37,208 nt of DNA from an uncultured Candidatus Saccharibacteria bacterium (GCA_947087275.1 CAMUBZ010000010.1:1-37208), one strand, 5' to 3'. Counted from the stretch's first letter, positions 15,533 to 23,627 are shown. Program-made: numbers and translations. The notes: generated by a model not told the origin, from the letters alone.

Positions 15533-16486
15533 ATGATTAATTATTATTCTGTCCCAGAAGATACTCTTCCTATGTCGATGCGTATTCTGCGTAAAAAGTT
15601 GCAGGAACGTGGCTGGCGGGCATATAAATTAGCCTATGATGACCTAAATAATCTAATCTTAGTGCGGCCAGATGGCAAAGAATTAAGAATCGCATCAAGT
15701 ACTCCACCCACTACGAACGTTTTTGCGCTACGTTTGGCGGACAATAAACTAGCGAGTTACAACTTGTTACAACAGATTGATGTACCACAACCTGAAACAA
15801 TAGCGTTGCACTCTCAAGAAGATGCAAAACAGTTGCTGGACAAATATGGCACAATTGTTATTAAACCAGTTGATGGGGCACATGGTGATGGTGTCACCAC
15901 TGGAATTTTGCGTTTGGATCAAGTTGAACCAGCCATACAAAAGGCCGTGGAGGCTTCACAATTGATAAAGGTTGCAATTGGCCAGCCTCAATTATCATTA
16001 GATGCTTTGGAATTACGCGTAATTTGCATAAACTATAAGTTTATTGAGGCGATTGCTCGAATTCCGGCACACGTGACAGGCGACGGCAAGCATAGTCTAG
16101 TTGAATTGATTGATCTAGAAAACGCTACGATACGCACTGAGCCATATAAGAGCGATTTAGCCTACATTGACCGGTCAATGGCGCTCAACTTCTTGGGTGA
16201 GCGCCATGATGAAATCCCTGCAGCTGACGAGACAGTCAGAGTAGTAGCAAGTTGCAATCTAGGGCAGGGTGGCACGGTAGAGGATTATTCGGCCTTGATT
16301 TCAGAGGAAATGAAGGCCATGGCAGAGAAAATTGCATTGGTAGCTCAACTCCCGGTGATTGGTATTGATTTCTATGACGACCAAGTGATTGAATTTAATG
16401 CTTGTCCGTCACTGTATTACCCTACAACAGACACAACATCCACAAAAGCAATTGACGCGTACATCGACTACTTAACGCAACTATAG
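15533..16486 (+). CDS. ATP-grasp ligase (cyanophycin synthetase/GshF-like)
   Basis: The 317-residue protein has an ATP-grasp core: DNKLASYNLLQQIDVPQPET, IVIKPVDGAHGDGVTTGI (ATP loop), LELRVICINYKFIEAIARIPAHVTGDGKHS (as in cyanophycin synthetases and bifunctional glutathione synthetases), and the metal-site IDFYDDQVIEFNACPSL. By family it joins an amino acid or peptide carboxylate to an amine using ATP. It is divergent from the RimK-type gene and convergent with the RimB-like protease gene (5 nt between stops). The start is set by the -10 box 7 nt upstream. The product is unknown. Confidence 0.8.
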   Translation: MINYYSVPEDTLPMSMRILRKKLQERGWRAYKLAYDDLNNLILVRPDGKELRIASSTPPTTNVFALRLADNKLASYNLLQQIDVPQPETIALHSQEDAKQLLDKYGTIVIKPVDGAHGDGVTTGILRLDQVEPAIQKAVEASQLIKVAIGQPQLSLDALELRVICINYKFIEAIARIPAHVTGDGKHSLVELIDLENATIRTEPYKSDLAYIDRSMALNFLGERHDEIPAADETVRVVASCNLGQGGTVEDYSALISEEMKAMAEKIALVAQLPVIGIDFYDDQVIEFNACPSLYYPTTDTTSTKAIDAYIDYLTQL

Positions 16487-16491
16487 ATAGA

Positions 16492-16986
16492 CTACTTCAT
16501 GTACTTTTGATGGAATTTTTGTGGATCAGTATTTAACTCACGGTTAAGAGCTAAATCTCTTGTACGCGCAGGATATGGCACATCAAGACGCGCAACGTCA
16601 ACCAAAAACTTGTTTTTAAGCATGCGACGGCCTAGTAGGATTGGGAAATTATTACGACTACGATCTGATAGTGTAAAGCCAACTTTTATGCGACGGCCTT
16701 CAATGATCGTCGGTAGATAAACACGATAACGGATAGAAACTTGGCCAGTAGAATTACGCACCTGTATTGCCCGAAAATCAGTGGTTCTAAGCGTTTCCCC
16801 CGTATAAAACTCTGAATCTGGAGCAAAAAGACAAAATTCTAGTTGGTTATCTGGAGTGAGTTTAATATCGCTTGCCCAGATTGATGAACTTTCGGCACCA
16901 GTATCAACTTTTGCTGGAATATTTTCAATATCAGCTACTGTGATACGCACACTATTACCAATAATTGGTAAATCTCTAGTACTCAT
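16492..16986 (-). CDS. RimB-like retropepsin-type peptidase
   Basis: The 164-residue protein matches the family first named ATP-dependent zinc protease (PF05618), now seen as retropepsin-like and including RimB, which works with RimK. The catalytic signature AKVDTGAESSSIWA places the aspartate at residue 28; VYLPTIIEGRRIKVGFTLSDR and FPILLGRRMLKNKFLVDV complete the barrel. By family it would trim residues added by a RimK-type ligase, and two ATP-grasp ligases are its neighbours. The ATG at 16986 follows TATAAT by 6 nt, so the mRNA is probably leaderless. Confidence 0.85.
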   Translation of the reverse strand: MSTRDLPIIGNSVRITVADIENIPAKVDTGAESSSIWASDIKLTPDNQLEFCLFAPDSEFYTGETLRTTDFRAIQVRNSTGQVSIRYRVYLPTIIEGRRIKVGFTLSDRSRNNFPILLGRRMLKNKFLVDVARLDVPYPARTRDLALNRELNTDPQKFHQKYMK

Positions 16987-16992
16987 ACTTTC

Positions 16993-17021
16993 ATTATAGC
17001 ACAGATGATGCAAAAAGTCAA
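16993..17021 (-). promoter_or_regulatory. Promoter of the RimB-like gene
   Basis: TTGACT (17016-17021), 17-nt spacer ending CTGTGC, TATAAT (16993-16998). Start codon 6 nt downstream. Confidence 0.8.
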
Positions 17022-17052
17022 TATAATCATGCTTAACTATTGACTTTTTTGC
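17010..17052. repeat. Dyad between divergent rimB-like and DUF1704-like promoters
   Basis: GCAAAAAGTCAATA (17010-17023) is inverted as TATTGACTTTTTTGC (17038-17052) with one extra T. It covers both -35 boxes, so one regulator bound here could control both genes. Confidence 0.6.
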
Positions 17053-17068
17053 AATAGTGTGCTACAAT
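17040..17068 (+). promoter_or_regulatory. Promoter of the DUF1704-like gene
   Basis: TTGACT (17040-17045), 17-nt spacer ending GTGTGC, TACAAT (17063-17068). Leader of about 90 nt. Confidence 0.8.
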
Positions 17069-17163
17069 TAGAGATGTAGCCTTTTATAGGTAGTATTTAT
17101 TAACAAGACAAGGGGGTAATACATTTGAACAGTACATGCGGAATATTCTTTGCAGAGGCAATA

Positions 17164-18486
17164 ATGTCTAAAGAGCGTAAATATTCAGTTGACTTTAACG
17201 ATTTACGTGACTATTTGCCCAAGGTAGTGATTGAAACTCTGGATAAAATTGGGGACGTAATTGCTCCAATCAACTTGGTGGAAGCAATTACGCCACTTAA
17301 CGTGGCGTCGGAAAAGCAGAAATGGCTTGCAGAAGCACCCACCAGTTTTGAAAATCCTAAGTTTCAATATAATACCGAATTACTCAAGGCGCTAGTGAGC
17401 TTGGAACCTGACATACAACTGGCCAATTCGTTCCACGAGCAGGTTATGGGTGGTTTAGACGGTGACATTGCAACCATATCAATCATGCAGATTGCCAAGA
17501 ATCGACTTCAGGAGGCACAAAGTGCAATCGACGCAGCGAGAGCAATTCTGGAAGGCGACAGCCGGAAAACCGGTGAAGAAATGATGAAAATCTATGGCTT
17601 TCCCGATGCCTCAACTATTGTGTCGGCTCATCAATATGCCCGAGAGCTTATGTCTGACGGCGGAATGTTGCAGAAACAGCCTGTTATCACCGCGAGTGAA
17701 CTTACTCGGTTGTCAGCGGTAAAATATAATGCCGACTCCATCAAACAAGGGTTCTTGTGGGTAGCAGAACGATGTGGTTTTGAAGGTACTCGCCCGATTG
17801 AAGTAGACGAGTATGCAACGGCGATTGACGTGCGCGACAAGTCATCGCGCGGGGCGATTGTAGTAATACCAAAAACACGTGTGGTTACCGGCGTTAAACT
17901 TCTTACTCTGGCAGCACATGAGATTCTGTGTCATTGGCGCGATTCGGAAAATGCTGAACTTTTGGCCAAAAATATGAAAGGCGCCGATGAGATCCTGTAC
18001 GAAGGGCATGCTATGTCTGTGGAATCGCAGGTGGAGTTAATGCTCTCTGGTAAAACGCGGCGTTTAGCATTACCGTGGCGAATTATCGGCATGGATATAG
18101 CCAAAAATGGTGGCAATTTTGCACAGGTTGCAGCTGAATTATATCCGATGATTCTGGCGGTCGAAAAAGACGCAGCCAAGGCACTGAACGGAGTTTGGAC
18201 GTCATGTATGCGCATCTTTCGTGGTGCTACTGATACGGCCAATAATCAACGTAATTGCTATGTATATACAAAGGATAGAGCGTATTTTGAGGGGAAAACC
18301 TTGGTGAATGCGTTGCATCAACAAGGTTTGGGCAATTTGGCGGAATTCGGAGCGTTGACGCCGGCGGATGTTAGTATATTGCTGCCGACGATAAATCTGC
18401 TTACCGCAAATTTATCATACCAGTATCCGGAAACGTTGATCATGGAAATGTATGAAAAAATCATGGGGGGTGGTTTTATGTCTTAA
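17164..18486 (+). CDS. DUF1704/MATCAP-like metallopeptidase
   Basis: The 440-residue protein carries HEILCH (residues 252-257, an HExxxH zinc site) and EGHAMS (E280), equivalent to the QEGLA motif of the DUF1704 family whose eukaryotic members are tubulin tyrosine carboxypeptidases. The N-terminal 150 residues are helical (FNDLRDYLPKVV, QIAKNRLQEAQSAID). By family it would remove C-terminal residues from a protein or peptide. It lies next to two ATP-grasp ligases and a RimB-like peptidase. Two starts are possible: ATG at 17164 behind GCAGAGG, or TTG at 17125 behind AGGGGG, which would add 13 residues. Confidence 0.75.
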   Translation: MSKERKYSVDFNDLRDYLPKVVIETLDKIGDVIAPINLVEAITPLNVASEKQKWLAEAPTSFENPKFQYNTELLKALVSLEPDIQLANSFHEQVMGGLDGDIATISIMQIAKNRLQEAQSAIDAARAILEGDSRKTGEEMMKIYGFPDASTIVSAHQYARELMSDGGMLQKQPVITASELTRLSAVKYNADSIKQGFLWVAERCGFEGTRPIEVDEYATAIDVRDKSSRGAIVVIPKTRVVTGVKLLTLAAHEILCHWRDSENAELLAKNMKGADEILYEGHAMSVESQVELMLSGKTRRLALPWRIIGMDIAKNGGNFAQVAAELYPMILAVEKDAAKALNGVWTSCMRIFRGATDTANNQRNCYVYTKDRAYFEGKTLVNALHQQGLGNLAEFGALTPADVSILLPTINLLTANLSYQYPETLIMEMYEKIMGGGFMS

Positions 18487-18491
18487 AAAGG

Positions 18492-18521
18492 ATTCCTGCC
18501 TGAAACGGGCAGGAATTTTTT
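18492..18521 (+). terminator. Intrinsic terminator
   Basis: A 9-bp stem ATTCCTGCC/GGCAGGAAT with a 7-nt loop and a T-run ends the DUF1704-like gene and faces the dnaJ stop. Confidence 0.9.
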
Positions 18522-18530
18522 ATGATACTC

Positions 18531-19430
18531 TTAACCCCAGAAACCGCGCTTTTTGGATTTGGTGCCACCACGGAACTCTTCGAGAAGTTCTTTTTGACGC
18601 TTGGTGAGGTTCTTGGGGGTTTCGACAATCACGGTGACGATGTGCGGACCGCGGTCGCCGTCGCTACGCATCAGAGGTACGCCATGGCCGGAAAGTTTGA
18701 ACGGTGTGCCGGATTGGGTACCAGCCGGGATACGCATCCGGACGTTGCCGTCAACAGTTTCGACATCGACCGTGGTGCCAAGGGCGGCATCAGCCATTGA
18801 AATGTGGGTTTCTGAAAGGATAATAGTACCCTCACGGGTGAGATGTTTGTGTGGCTTGACCCGGATAAAGACATAGAGATCGCCCTTGGCACCACCTTTA
18901 GGCGCGGCACCGCCTTTGCCATTCAGGCGAATGGACATACCGTCGTCAATGCCAGCAGGGATTTTGACTTTGAGATCTTTGCCGTCGGCGCTCACAACCT
19001 TGGTAGTGCCAAATACTGCCTCTTCAAAAGTTAGAGTGACAGTGGTGCGATAGTCGGCGCCGCGCGCAGGGCGGCGGGGGCCACCGCCGAAGCCAAAAAT
19101 GGAGCCCAAAATATCGTCGAGGCCCCCGCCGCCCCCACCAAAATCGAAGTTGAAGTTTTGGAAGCCACCGCCCTGGAAAGGATTACCGCCCATGCCACCA
19201 TTACCCCCCACGCCAGCATGGCCAAATTGATCATAACGCGCCCGTTTTTGCTTGTCGGATAATACCTCGTGCGCTTCGGAAATTTCCTTAAATTTCTCCT
19301 CGGCTTCCTTGTTCCCCGGATTTTTGTCGGGATGGTATTTGACGGCCAACTTGCGGTAGGCCTTCTTGATTTCGTCATCAGAGGCGTTTTTGGAGACGCC
19401 CAATACTTCATAATAATCTTTTTTTGCCAT
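18531..19430 (-). CDS. dnaJ: DnaJ/CbpA-type Hsp40 without zinc fingers
   Basis: The 299-residue co-chaperone stimulates DnaK's ATPase. It has a J-domain (HPD at 33-35), a long Gly/Phe region (about 70-115), and the two-barrel C-terminal substrate domain ([44 protein letters not shown]). The CxxCxGxG zinc repeats of class A DnaJ are absent, so this is a class B/CbpA-like protein. A CIRCE operator lies 25 nt before the start, and AGGAAAG is the ribosome binding site. It is not linked to dnaK (5 kb away), and neither grpE nor hrcA is in the window. Confidence 0.93.
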   Translation of the reverse strand: MAKKDYYEVLGVSKNASDDEIKKAYRKLAVKYHPDKNPGNKEAEEKFKEISEAHEVLSDKQKRARYDQFGHAGVGGNGGMGGNPFQGGGFQNFNFDFGGGGGGLDDILGSIFGFGGGPRRPARGADYRTTVTLTFEEAVFGTTKVVSADGKDLKVKIPAGIDDGMSIRLNGKGGAAPKGGAKGDLYVFIRVKPHKHLTREGTIILSETHISMADAALGTTVDVETVDGNVRMRIPAGTQSGTPFKLSGHGVPLMRSDGDRGPHIVTVIVETPKNLTKRQKELLEEFRGGTKSKKRGFWG

Positions 19431-19455
19431 AAACTATCTTTCCTGATATCTTATT

Positions 19456-19482
19456 TTAGCACACTTTGGACTGGAGTGCTAG
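19456..19482 (-). promoter_or_regulatory. CIRCE operator of dnaJ
   Basis: The minus strand reads CTAGCACTC, 9 nt, GTGTGCTAA, two mismatches from consensus TTAGCACTC-N9-GAGTGCTAA. This is the HrcA binding site; the promoter itself is not clear. Confidence 0.8.
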
Positions 19483-19491
19483 AGCAATATC

Positions 19492-20166
19492 CTAAAATTG
19501 TTTAATGATTGCCAGAGAGTGCCGCACCCGCAGTTGATACTGAGGATGCGCACGCAAAAACTCATCGACGGCGCGACTAGACCCGGGTAGTTCCGGATTA
19601 TTATAATCATGCACAATCATAATTCCCTGTTTGTGCAAGCGCGGCGCTACCAATTTGAGGCTGGTTTTGATGGAACTATAGAGGTCACCGTCAAGAAAAG
19701 CAAAGGCAATTTGCTCAGGCAAGTCTTGGCCAGTTAAATCGTCAAACCAAGCCTTTTTGATAATGACATTATGGAGGTTGGCGTGGCGAATTTTTTCAAT
19801 CACCTCGCGTTTGGTAACAAACAATTCTCCAGCCTGAAAATTTTGGCCGGCACCCGAGGCATCTTCGGTAGTCTTTTCGGGCAATCCGGCGAATGAATCA
19901 TAAATCCAAAGACGGCGCTCATGAGTTTTGCATGGGTTTTCCACTACTTTTGCAATAGTTTTACACCCATTATCGGTATTTTTGCACAAGTTATCCACAG
20001 GTTTTCCACAAGATGAAGAACTTTTGGCGAGCAGTTTGCCCAAAAGAACTGAGGTATCGCCACGGTAACACCCCAGTTCCACAAAATCCCCCGCCACGGG
20101 CAAGCACTGCTCGGCGAGTTCAAGAATTGTGGCGGTTTCTTTGGGTGTGACTTGGTCGTTTTGCAT
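19492..20166 (-). CDS. TylF/macrocin-O-methyltransferase-like SAM methyltransferase with insertion
   Basis: The 224-residue protein has the SAM-binding VELGCYRGDTSVLL, then IYDSFAGLP, FAFLDGDLYSSIKTSL and MIVHDYNNPELPGSSRAVDEFL, matching the TylF-like class I methyltransferases that act on sugars or small molecules. Between the first and second strands lies an unusual Cys/Asn/Lys-rich stretch (about residues 50-86) encoded by an array of DnaA-box-like words (19925-20010); it looks like translated non-coding DNA. No partner genes suggest a substrate. Confidence 0.75.
   Translation of the reverse strand: MQNDQVTPKETATILELAEQCLPVAGDFVELGCYRGDTSVLLGKLLAKSSSSCGKPVDNLCKNTDNGCKTIAKVVENPCKTHERRLWIYDSFAGLPEKTTEDASGAGQNFQAGELFVTKREVIEKIRHANLHNVIIKKAWFDDLTGQDLPEQIAFAFLDGDLYSSIKTSLKLVAPRLHKQGIMIVHDYNNPELPGSSRAVDEFLRAHPQYQLRVRHSLAIIKQF
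19925..20010. repeat. Array of DnaA-box-like words inside the methyltransferase gene
   Basis: On the plus strand a perfect DnaA box TTATCCACA (19991-19999) is followed by TTTTCCACA (20002-20010) and preceded by TTTTCCACT (19937-19945), TTTTACACC (19959-19967) and several TTTTGCA words. Spacing is roughly one helical turn. Confidence 0.6.
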
Positions 20167-20207
20167 AAAAATATAGTTTGACTATTGAACTGCTACAGGA
20201 GCCGAAT

Positions 20208-20272
20208 AGAGGAAAAGTTTGCTTTTTCTCTTGAGGCGACACCCAGCAGCAAGAGAAATCGAAAGTTCCTCT
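20208..20272. repeat. Nested inverted repeat ahead of a promoter
   Basis: AGAGGAA (20208-20214) pairs with TTCCTCT (20266-20272), and TTTCTCTTG (20225-20233) with CAAGAGAAA (20250-20258). It ends at the -35 of the following promoter. Function is unknown. Confidence 0.5.
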
Positions 20273-20300
20273 TGACATTTTGCGTAATGTGTGCTACAAT
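20272..20300 (+). promoter_or_regulatory. Promoter of the small membrane protein gene
   Basis: TTGACA (20272-20277), 17-nt spacer ending TGTGTGC, TACAAT (20295-20300). The leader is about 143 nt with no recognised element. Confidence 0.85.
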
Positions 20301-20449
20301 AAAGGTAAGTGGGGCGATGAAATTCGTCCTTGCTAGTGGTTTTGTTGTCTATGAAAACGATGAGACAGCACATTAACGGTTATGGGTCTTAATTTATTAT
20401 ACCCCAATCTTAGTGTCTGTCAAATCAGAAAATGGAGGAGGTTATATTT

Positions 20450-20794
20450 ATGGGAATGGAAGGTTTTAGAGAGGTGTTTGCGTTAAAATCAGATGAGGTG
20501 CGGAAAGCCTACCGCCAGCACCGTAAATCGGCAGCAATTTATGCCATTTTGACGGTAGCACTGGCACTGGGAGCAATGTTTGTGACGTATGCACTTACTC
20601 ACGACACGGAAATGTTTTTCGTGGGTGAATTAGGTACGCTTGCCGTCGGGCTTTTCCTGCTGGAAGCGGTAGCCACAATCGGTACTGGCATCGCGACAGT
20701 ACGACATTTTCACAAGGCGGAATATTACTACGATTTACTGGATACTCAGTACATCACGCGCCAGCCTTGGGATAAAATGAGAATCTATAATTAA
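20450..20794 (+). CDS. Small membrane protein, two helices
   Basis: The 114-residue protein has a charged N-terminus, two hydrophobic segments (about 29-49 and 59-84) and a basic, tyrosine-rich C-terminus. No family is recognised. It has a strong promoter, a long leader and an almost ideal ribosome binding site (GGAGGAGGT, 7 nt before the ATG), so it is probably well expressed. It ends at a nested terminator shared with the convergent acetate kinase gene. Confidence 0.7.
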   Translation: MGMEGFREVFALKSDEVRKAYRQHRKSAAIYAILTVALALGAMFVTYALTHDTEMFFVGELGTLAVGLFLLEAVATIGTGIATVRHFHKAEYYYDLLDTQYITRQPWDKMRIYN

Positions 20795-20847
20795 GACCAT
20801 TAACCGGTTAATCTGGAAGGCTCCCGCAAGGGAGCCTTGGTCTTTTT
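20793..20847. terminator. Bidirectional intrinsic terminator
   Basis: Inner 9-bp stem AAGGCTCCC/GGGAGCCTT with loop GCAA, outer AAGACCA/TGGTCTT, then T-run. It serves the small membrane protein gene and, in the other direction, ackA. Confidence 0.9.
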
Positions 20848-20860
20848 GAGCCTAGAGAGC

Positions 20861-22039
20861 TTACGCGTTCAAGAGCAACTTGGCGCGACGAAGCATTTCG
20901 GCGGTTTCGTCGGTGGCAATGACGTAAATTGGCTTGCTACCAGAGGCAGAAATGAGTGCATGGCGCTTGTCGGTGAGACCTTCATCGTTTTTGGCGGCGT
21001 TGATCTTGAAGCCGAGATATTCGAGGCCAGCCACAACATCGCGGCGAATCATACTGTTGCGCTCGCCGACGGTGGCGGTGAAGATGAGTTCATCCACACC
21101 GTGCATGCTCGCGGCGAGTTGCCCGATAATCACTTGCAAACGATAGATATACATATCATAAGCGAGAGCGGCTTTTTCGTCGCCTTGGTCGCGCTTACAG
21201 ATAATTTCGCGCATGTCATCAGAACCGCCAACGCCTTTGAGACCACATTCCTTGTTGAGATAAGCCTCGAGCCCTTCGTTGTCGAGTTTGAGTTCGCGAG
21301 CGATCGCAAGAGCAGCAGCTGGGTCGATATCACCACAGCGAGTGGCCATCATCAAACCGCCGTTGGGTGAATAGCCAATTGTAGTATCAACAGATTCGCC
21401 GTTCAAAAGAGCGGTGGCGGAGGAACCAGAGCCAATGTGGCAGACAATCACTTTCTCAGCCTCAAGGCCGGCTTCTTTGAGATATTCGCGAATGGAACCA
21501 ATAGAGAGGCCGTGATAACCAGTGCGATAGACGTCAATCTTGTCAGCCAAATCTTTGTCGATGGCGTAGTATTTGTGCACGTCATCACGCGTAGTGTGAA
21601 AAGCGGAGTCAGAGACGGCAATCACTGGGGTGTCGCCAAAAGTCTTGACGCAGGCCTCAATCTCGGCAGCCGCAACTGGGACGTGGAGCGGGGCGCGCTT
21701 TTTGGCAGCATCGAGGCGCTTGAGACAATCATCGTCTACAATATGATCGGCAGCAAAATAAGTGCCAGGGGCGGCCACACGAGCCACAATCGCATCGAGT
21801 TTGGAAGTGGCGCTGATATAACCCTCGTCATCGAGGATGTCACGGACATATTTGACAGTATCAGTTAATTTCTTGAATTTTTTGTCTAATTTCTGTTTGA
21901 CGCCGTCTTTTTTGATGGTGCAAACCACGTCGTTCCCCTCCATCTCGAAGTGCAGGCTACAGACTTCTTCGTCGCCACGATAGAGGCCGTATTTGCGTGA
22001 GGATGAGCCAGGGTTGGTCACCAAAAACAATTTTTCCAT
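20861..22039 (-). CDS. ackA: Acetate kinase
   Basis: The 392-residue enzyme interconverts acetyl phosphate plus ADP and acetate plus ATP. Signatures: N-terminal VTNPGSSSRKYGLY (acetokinase signature 1), GYHGLSIGSIREYL, VIVCHIGSGSSATALLNG, TIGYSPNGGLMMATRCGDID, and FTATVGERNSMIRRDV near the C-terminus. The length is normal. A TATGC-TATAAT box lies at 22063-22068 and AAGGAG precedes the ATG. No phosphotransacetylase or phosphoketolase is adjacent. It is the clearest energy-yielding enzyme in the window, consistent with a fermentative host-dependent cell. Confidence 0.96.
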   Translation of the reverse strand: MEKLFLVTNPGSSSRKYGLYRGDEEVCSLHFEMEGNDVVCTIKKDGVKQKLDKKFKKLTDTVKYVRDILDDEGYISATSKLDAIVARVAAPGTYFAADHIVDDDCLKRLDAAKKRAPLHVPVAAAEIEACVKTFGDTPVIAVSDSAFHTTRDDVHKYYAIDKDLADKIDVYRTGYHGLSIGSIREYLKEAGLEAEKVIVCHIGSGSSATALLNGESVDTTIGYSPNGGLMMATRCGDIDPAAALAIARELKLDNEGLEAYLNKECGLKGVGGSDDMREIICKRDQGDEKAALAYDMYIYRLQVIIGQLAASMHGVDELIFTATVGERNSMIRRDVVAGLEYLGFKINAAKNDEGLTDKRHALISASGSKPIYVIATDETAEMLRRAKLLLNA

Positions 22040-22062
22040 AAAAATAACTCCTTCTTCTGTTT

Positions 22063-22077
22063 ATTATAGCATATAAT
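22063..22077. promoter_or_regulatory. Back-to-back -10 boxes of ackA and the divergent gene
   Basis: Minus-strand TATAAT at 22063-22068 (ackA) and plus-strand TATAAT at 22072-22077 (gene at 22099) are 3 nt apart. Confidence 0.5.
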
Positions 22078-22098
22078 ATAAGTATAAGAAGAGGCGTG

Positions 22099-22485
22099 AT
22101 GAAGAAATTTTTAACCTATTTATTATATAGTTTGCCAGTGATTTTCTTCGTGGTGTGCTATTTTTGCATGACGGTGTGGGGCGAGGATATTATCCAGGGG
22201 GCAGGTACCAGTCCGGATATTTGGAACGATATTACTGGGGCGTTTCGGCACAATTCGCGCCTCTCGGATATGTACGCCTGGACGGTGATAAATTTCTTTG
22301 ACTTTCAGTATAGTTTTGGGGTGGATACGATTTTTCGGCTGCTTGATGTGGCGATGGCAACAGGGGTGATTTATCTAGTGACGAGTTTGGTGCTGGGGCG
22401 CTGGCCCAAACTGCAAATCAAAGATTCCCTGGTGTTTGCAGATTTGCGAATAAGGGCGTTTACTTCGTGCGCAGCGGGGTCGTAG
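22099..22485 (+). CDS. Truncated membrane protein, 3' end replaced
   Basis: The frame encodes 128 residues with two clear membrane segments (about 3-25 and 82-104), and then runs out of frame through a surface-domain fragment, ending in RIRAFTSCAAGS. The N-terminal MKKFLTYLLYSLPVIFF resembles the start of the O-antigen-ligase-like protein at 33340, so this may be the remnant of a larger glycan or membrane gene. The break appears near 22430-22445. A GTG at 22096 is an alternative start; AAGAGG precedes both. Confidence 0.5.
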   Translation: MKKFLTYLLYSLPVIFFVVCYFCMTVWGEDIIQGAGTSPDIWNDITGAFRHNSRLSDMYAWTVINFFDFQYSFGVDTIFRLLDVAMATGVIYLVTSLVLGRWPKLQIKDSLVFADLRIRAFTSCAAGS

Positions 22486-22668
22486 GAGTGAATGATGGTA
22501 GGTTGTGGTACGCTGGCTATATAGGATATATGTGGTCAGGGCATAGCACATCTGCCTCTAGTGCTTACAATATACGTTTTGATAGTTCTGTAAATAATAT
22601 AGTCCATAATGATAGTAAGTATTATGCTCGTCCCCTCCGCTGCCTTAGTACTGTATTAGGTATGTAGG
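22443..22668 (+). pseudogene. C-terminal fragment of a FISUMP/C-type-lectin-like surface domain
   Basis: In the second frame from about 22443 the sequence reads GVYFVRSG, LWYAGYIGYMWSGHSTSAS, AYNIRFDSS and PLRCLSTVLGM, then stop. The order W-S, Y-x-I/L-x-F, R-C-L near the end resembles the Fibrobacter-succinogenes-major-paralogous type of extracellular domain. There is no start codon or signal peptide, so it cannot be expressed as such. Its last 39 nt (22632-22670) are identical to the 3' end of the partial gene at 37143-37181. It could be a silent donor cassette or a recombination scar. Confidence 0.5.
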
Positions 22669-22670
22669 AG
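22632..22670 (+). repeat. 39-bp exact repeat, copy 1
   Basis: Identical on the opposite strand to 37143-37181. It encodes PLRCLSTVLGM and the stop codon of both surface-domain ends. Confidence 0.9.
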
Positions 22671-22685
22671 TGAGAGATAGATGCA

Positions 22686-22713
22686 AAAACCGCCCGATGT
22701 TCTGGGCGGTTTT
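22686..22713. terminator. Bidirectional intrinsic terminator
   Basis: A 10-bp perfect stem AAAACCGCCC/GGGCGGTTTT with an 8-nt loop. The same stem is used at 27389-27417. Confidence 0.9.
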
Positions 22714-22723
22714 GATATTATAA

Positions 22724-23320
22724 CTATACTGACGCATATGCGAGGTCAAGCAAACTATCGTGTACTTTAATTTCGTCATCCTTAAAACCGAATCTGTCGC
22801 GCATGACCTTTTCGATAAAACACGTCGGAAATGGTAGCGGCATAGCAAACTTATCTGTCCACTCGTTGATAACTGTTTTAACAAGTTCTTTATCTACCGA
22901 ACAGTTTGCATATGCAGCAATCCGCATTAACTTGCCTGTATCATCAAATCCGAAATTAAAGTCATAGTTTGCGCCCAATATCGCACGTTCTTTTGAGATG
23001 CGTCGTTCGCTGTTCTGTAATGTGCGTTGGCGCATCTCTGTGTATTCCTTGTAATCGTGTGTACGCTGATTTTTAGTAAACCCGAGTAGCCACATCAACA
23101 AATCATCATTACGATGAGGCAGCTTAAGTTTCGTCAGTTTAACAGTGACATCATTGTAGTCCAATGCAACAATGAAGGCATCGCCCGGTTTGACGCCAGC
23201 TCGCTGCGCACGTGCAGTTCCAGACCATTCAACACGCAATATACCATTCATTAAAGAATAATACAAACAATGTCCTATACATCTGGATTCTACTTCATGT
23301 TCGATAAAAATTCTTGCCAT
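22724..23320 (-). CDS. Protein of unknown function
   Basis: The 198-residue soluble protein is not recognised. It starts ARIFIEHEVESRCIGHCLYYSLMN, has a central charged helical stretch (KEYTEMRQRTLQNSERRISKERA, about 93-115) and a C-terminal alpha/beta-looking half. No signal peptide or membrane segment is seen. It has its own strong promoter (23468-23496) and a structured leader of about 140 nt, and ends at a bidirectional terminator, so it is a stand-alone regulated gene. GGGAAAG is a weak ribosome binding site. Confidence 0.7.
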   Translation of the reverse strand: MARIFIEHEVESRCIGHCLYYSLMNGILRVEWSGTARAQRAGVKPGDAFIVALDYNDVTVKLTKLKLPHRNDDLLMWLLGFTKNQRTHDYKEYTEMRQRTLQNSERRISKERAILGANYDFNFGFDDTGKLMRIAAYANCSVDKELVKTVINEWTDKFAMPLPFPTCFIEKVMRDRFGFKDDEIKVHDSLLDLAYASV

Positions 23321-23467
23321 ATCTTCTTTCCCTACTACCCGGTTCCCAGCCGGCGTTCGTTCTCAATGGTGGCCCGCCAGGGCTGAGCATTCTTAAGATT
23401 TTAGGGATAGCGCATCTATGCTCCTAGTTCTAGTTATTAGATGTGCTAAATATAAATTTCTACTTCC
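23321..23467 (-). other. Long structured leader of the unknown gene
   Basis: Between the transcription start (about 23461) and the ATG at 23320 the minus-strand RNA can form TAGCaCATCTA/TAGATGcGCTA near its 5' end, and GC-rich hairpins around GCCCTGGCGGGCC and the following GCCGGC. No known riboswitch class is recognised. Confidence 0.4.
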
Positions 23468-23496
23468 ATTGTAGCATAGATTATCAAAATTGTCAA
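23468..23496 (-). promoter_or_regulatory. Promoter of the unknown gene
   Basis: TTGACA (23491-23496), 17-nt spacer ending CTATGC, TACAAT (23468-23473). From here to the next promoter (23628) nothing further is seen. Confidence 0.85.
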
Positions 23497-23627
23497 TACT
23501 AATTATGGTAACTTTGGGATTTTAGCAAAAGGATGAGCAAAATAACTTGGGTAATTCTGCTGGTAGACTTTTAGGATTTTAATGTTATAACATAAGTTTA
23601 TTGCTAGTATTTTCATAAAAGTCAAGG

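Noticed and set aside
20185-20376. 63-residue frame upstream of the small membrane protein
   Set aside because: It spans an inverted repeat and a strong promoter and has no ribosome binding site.
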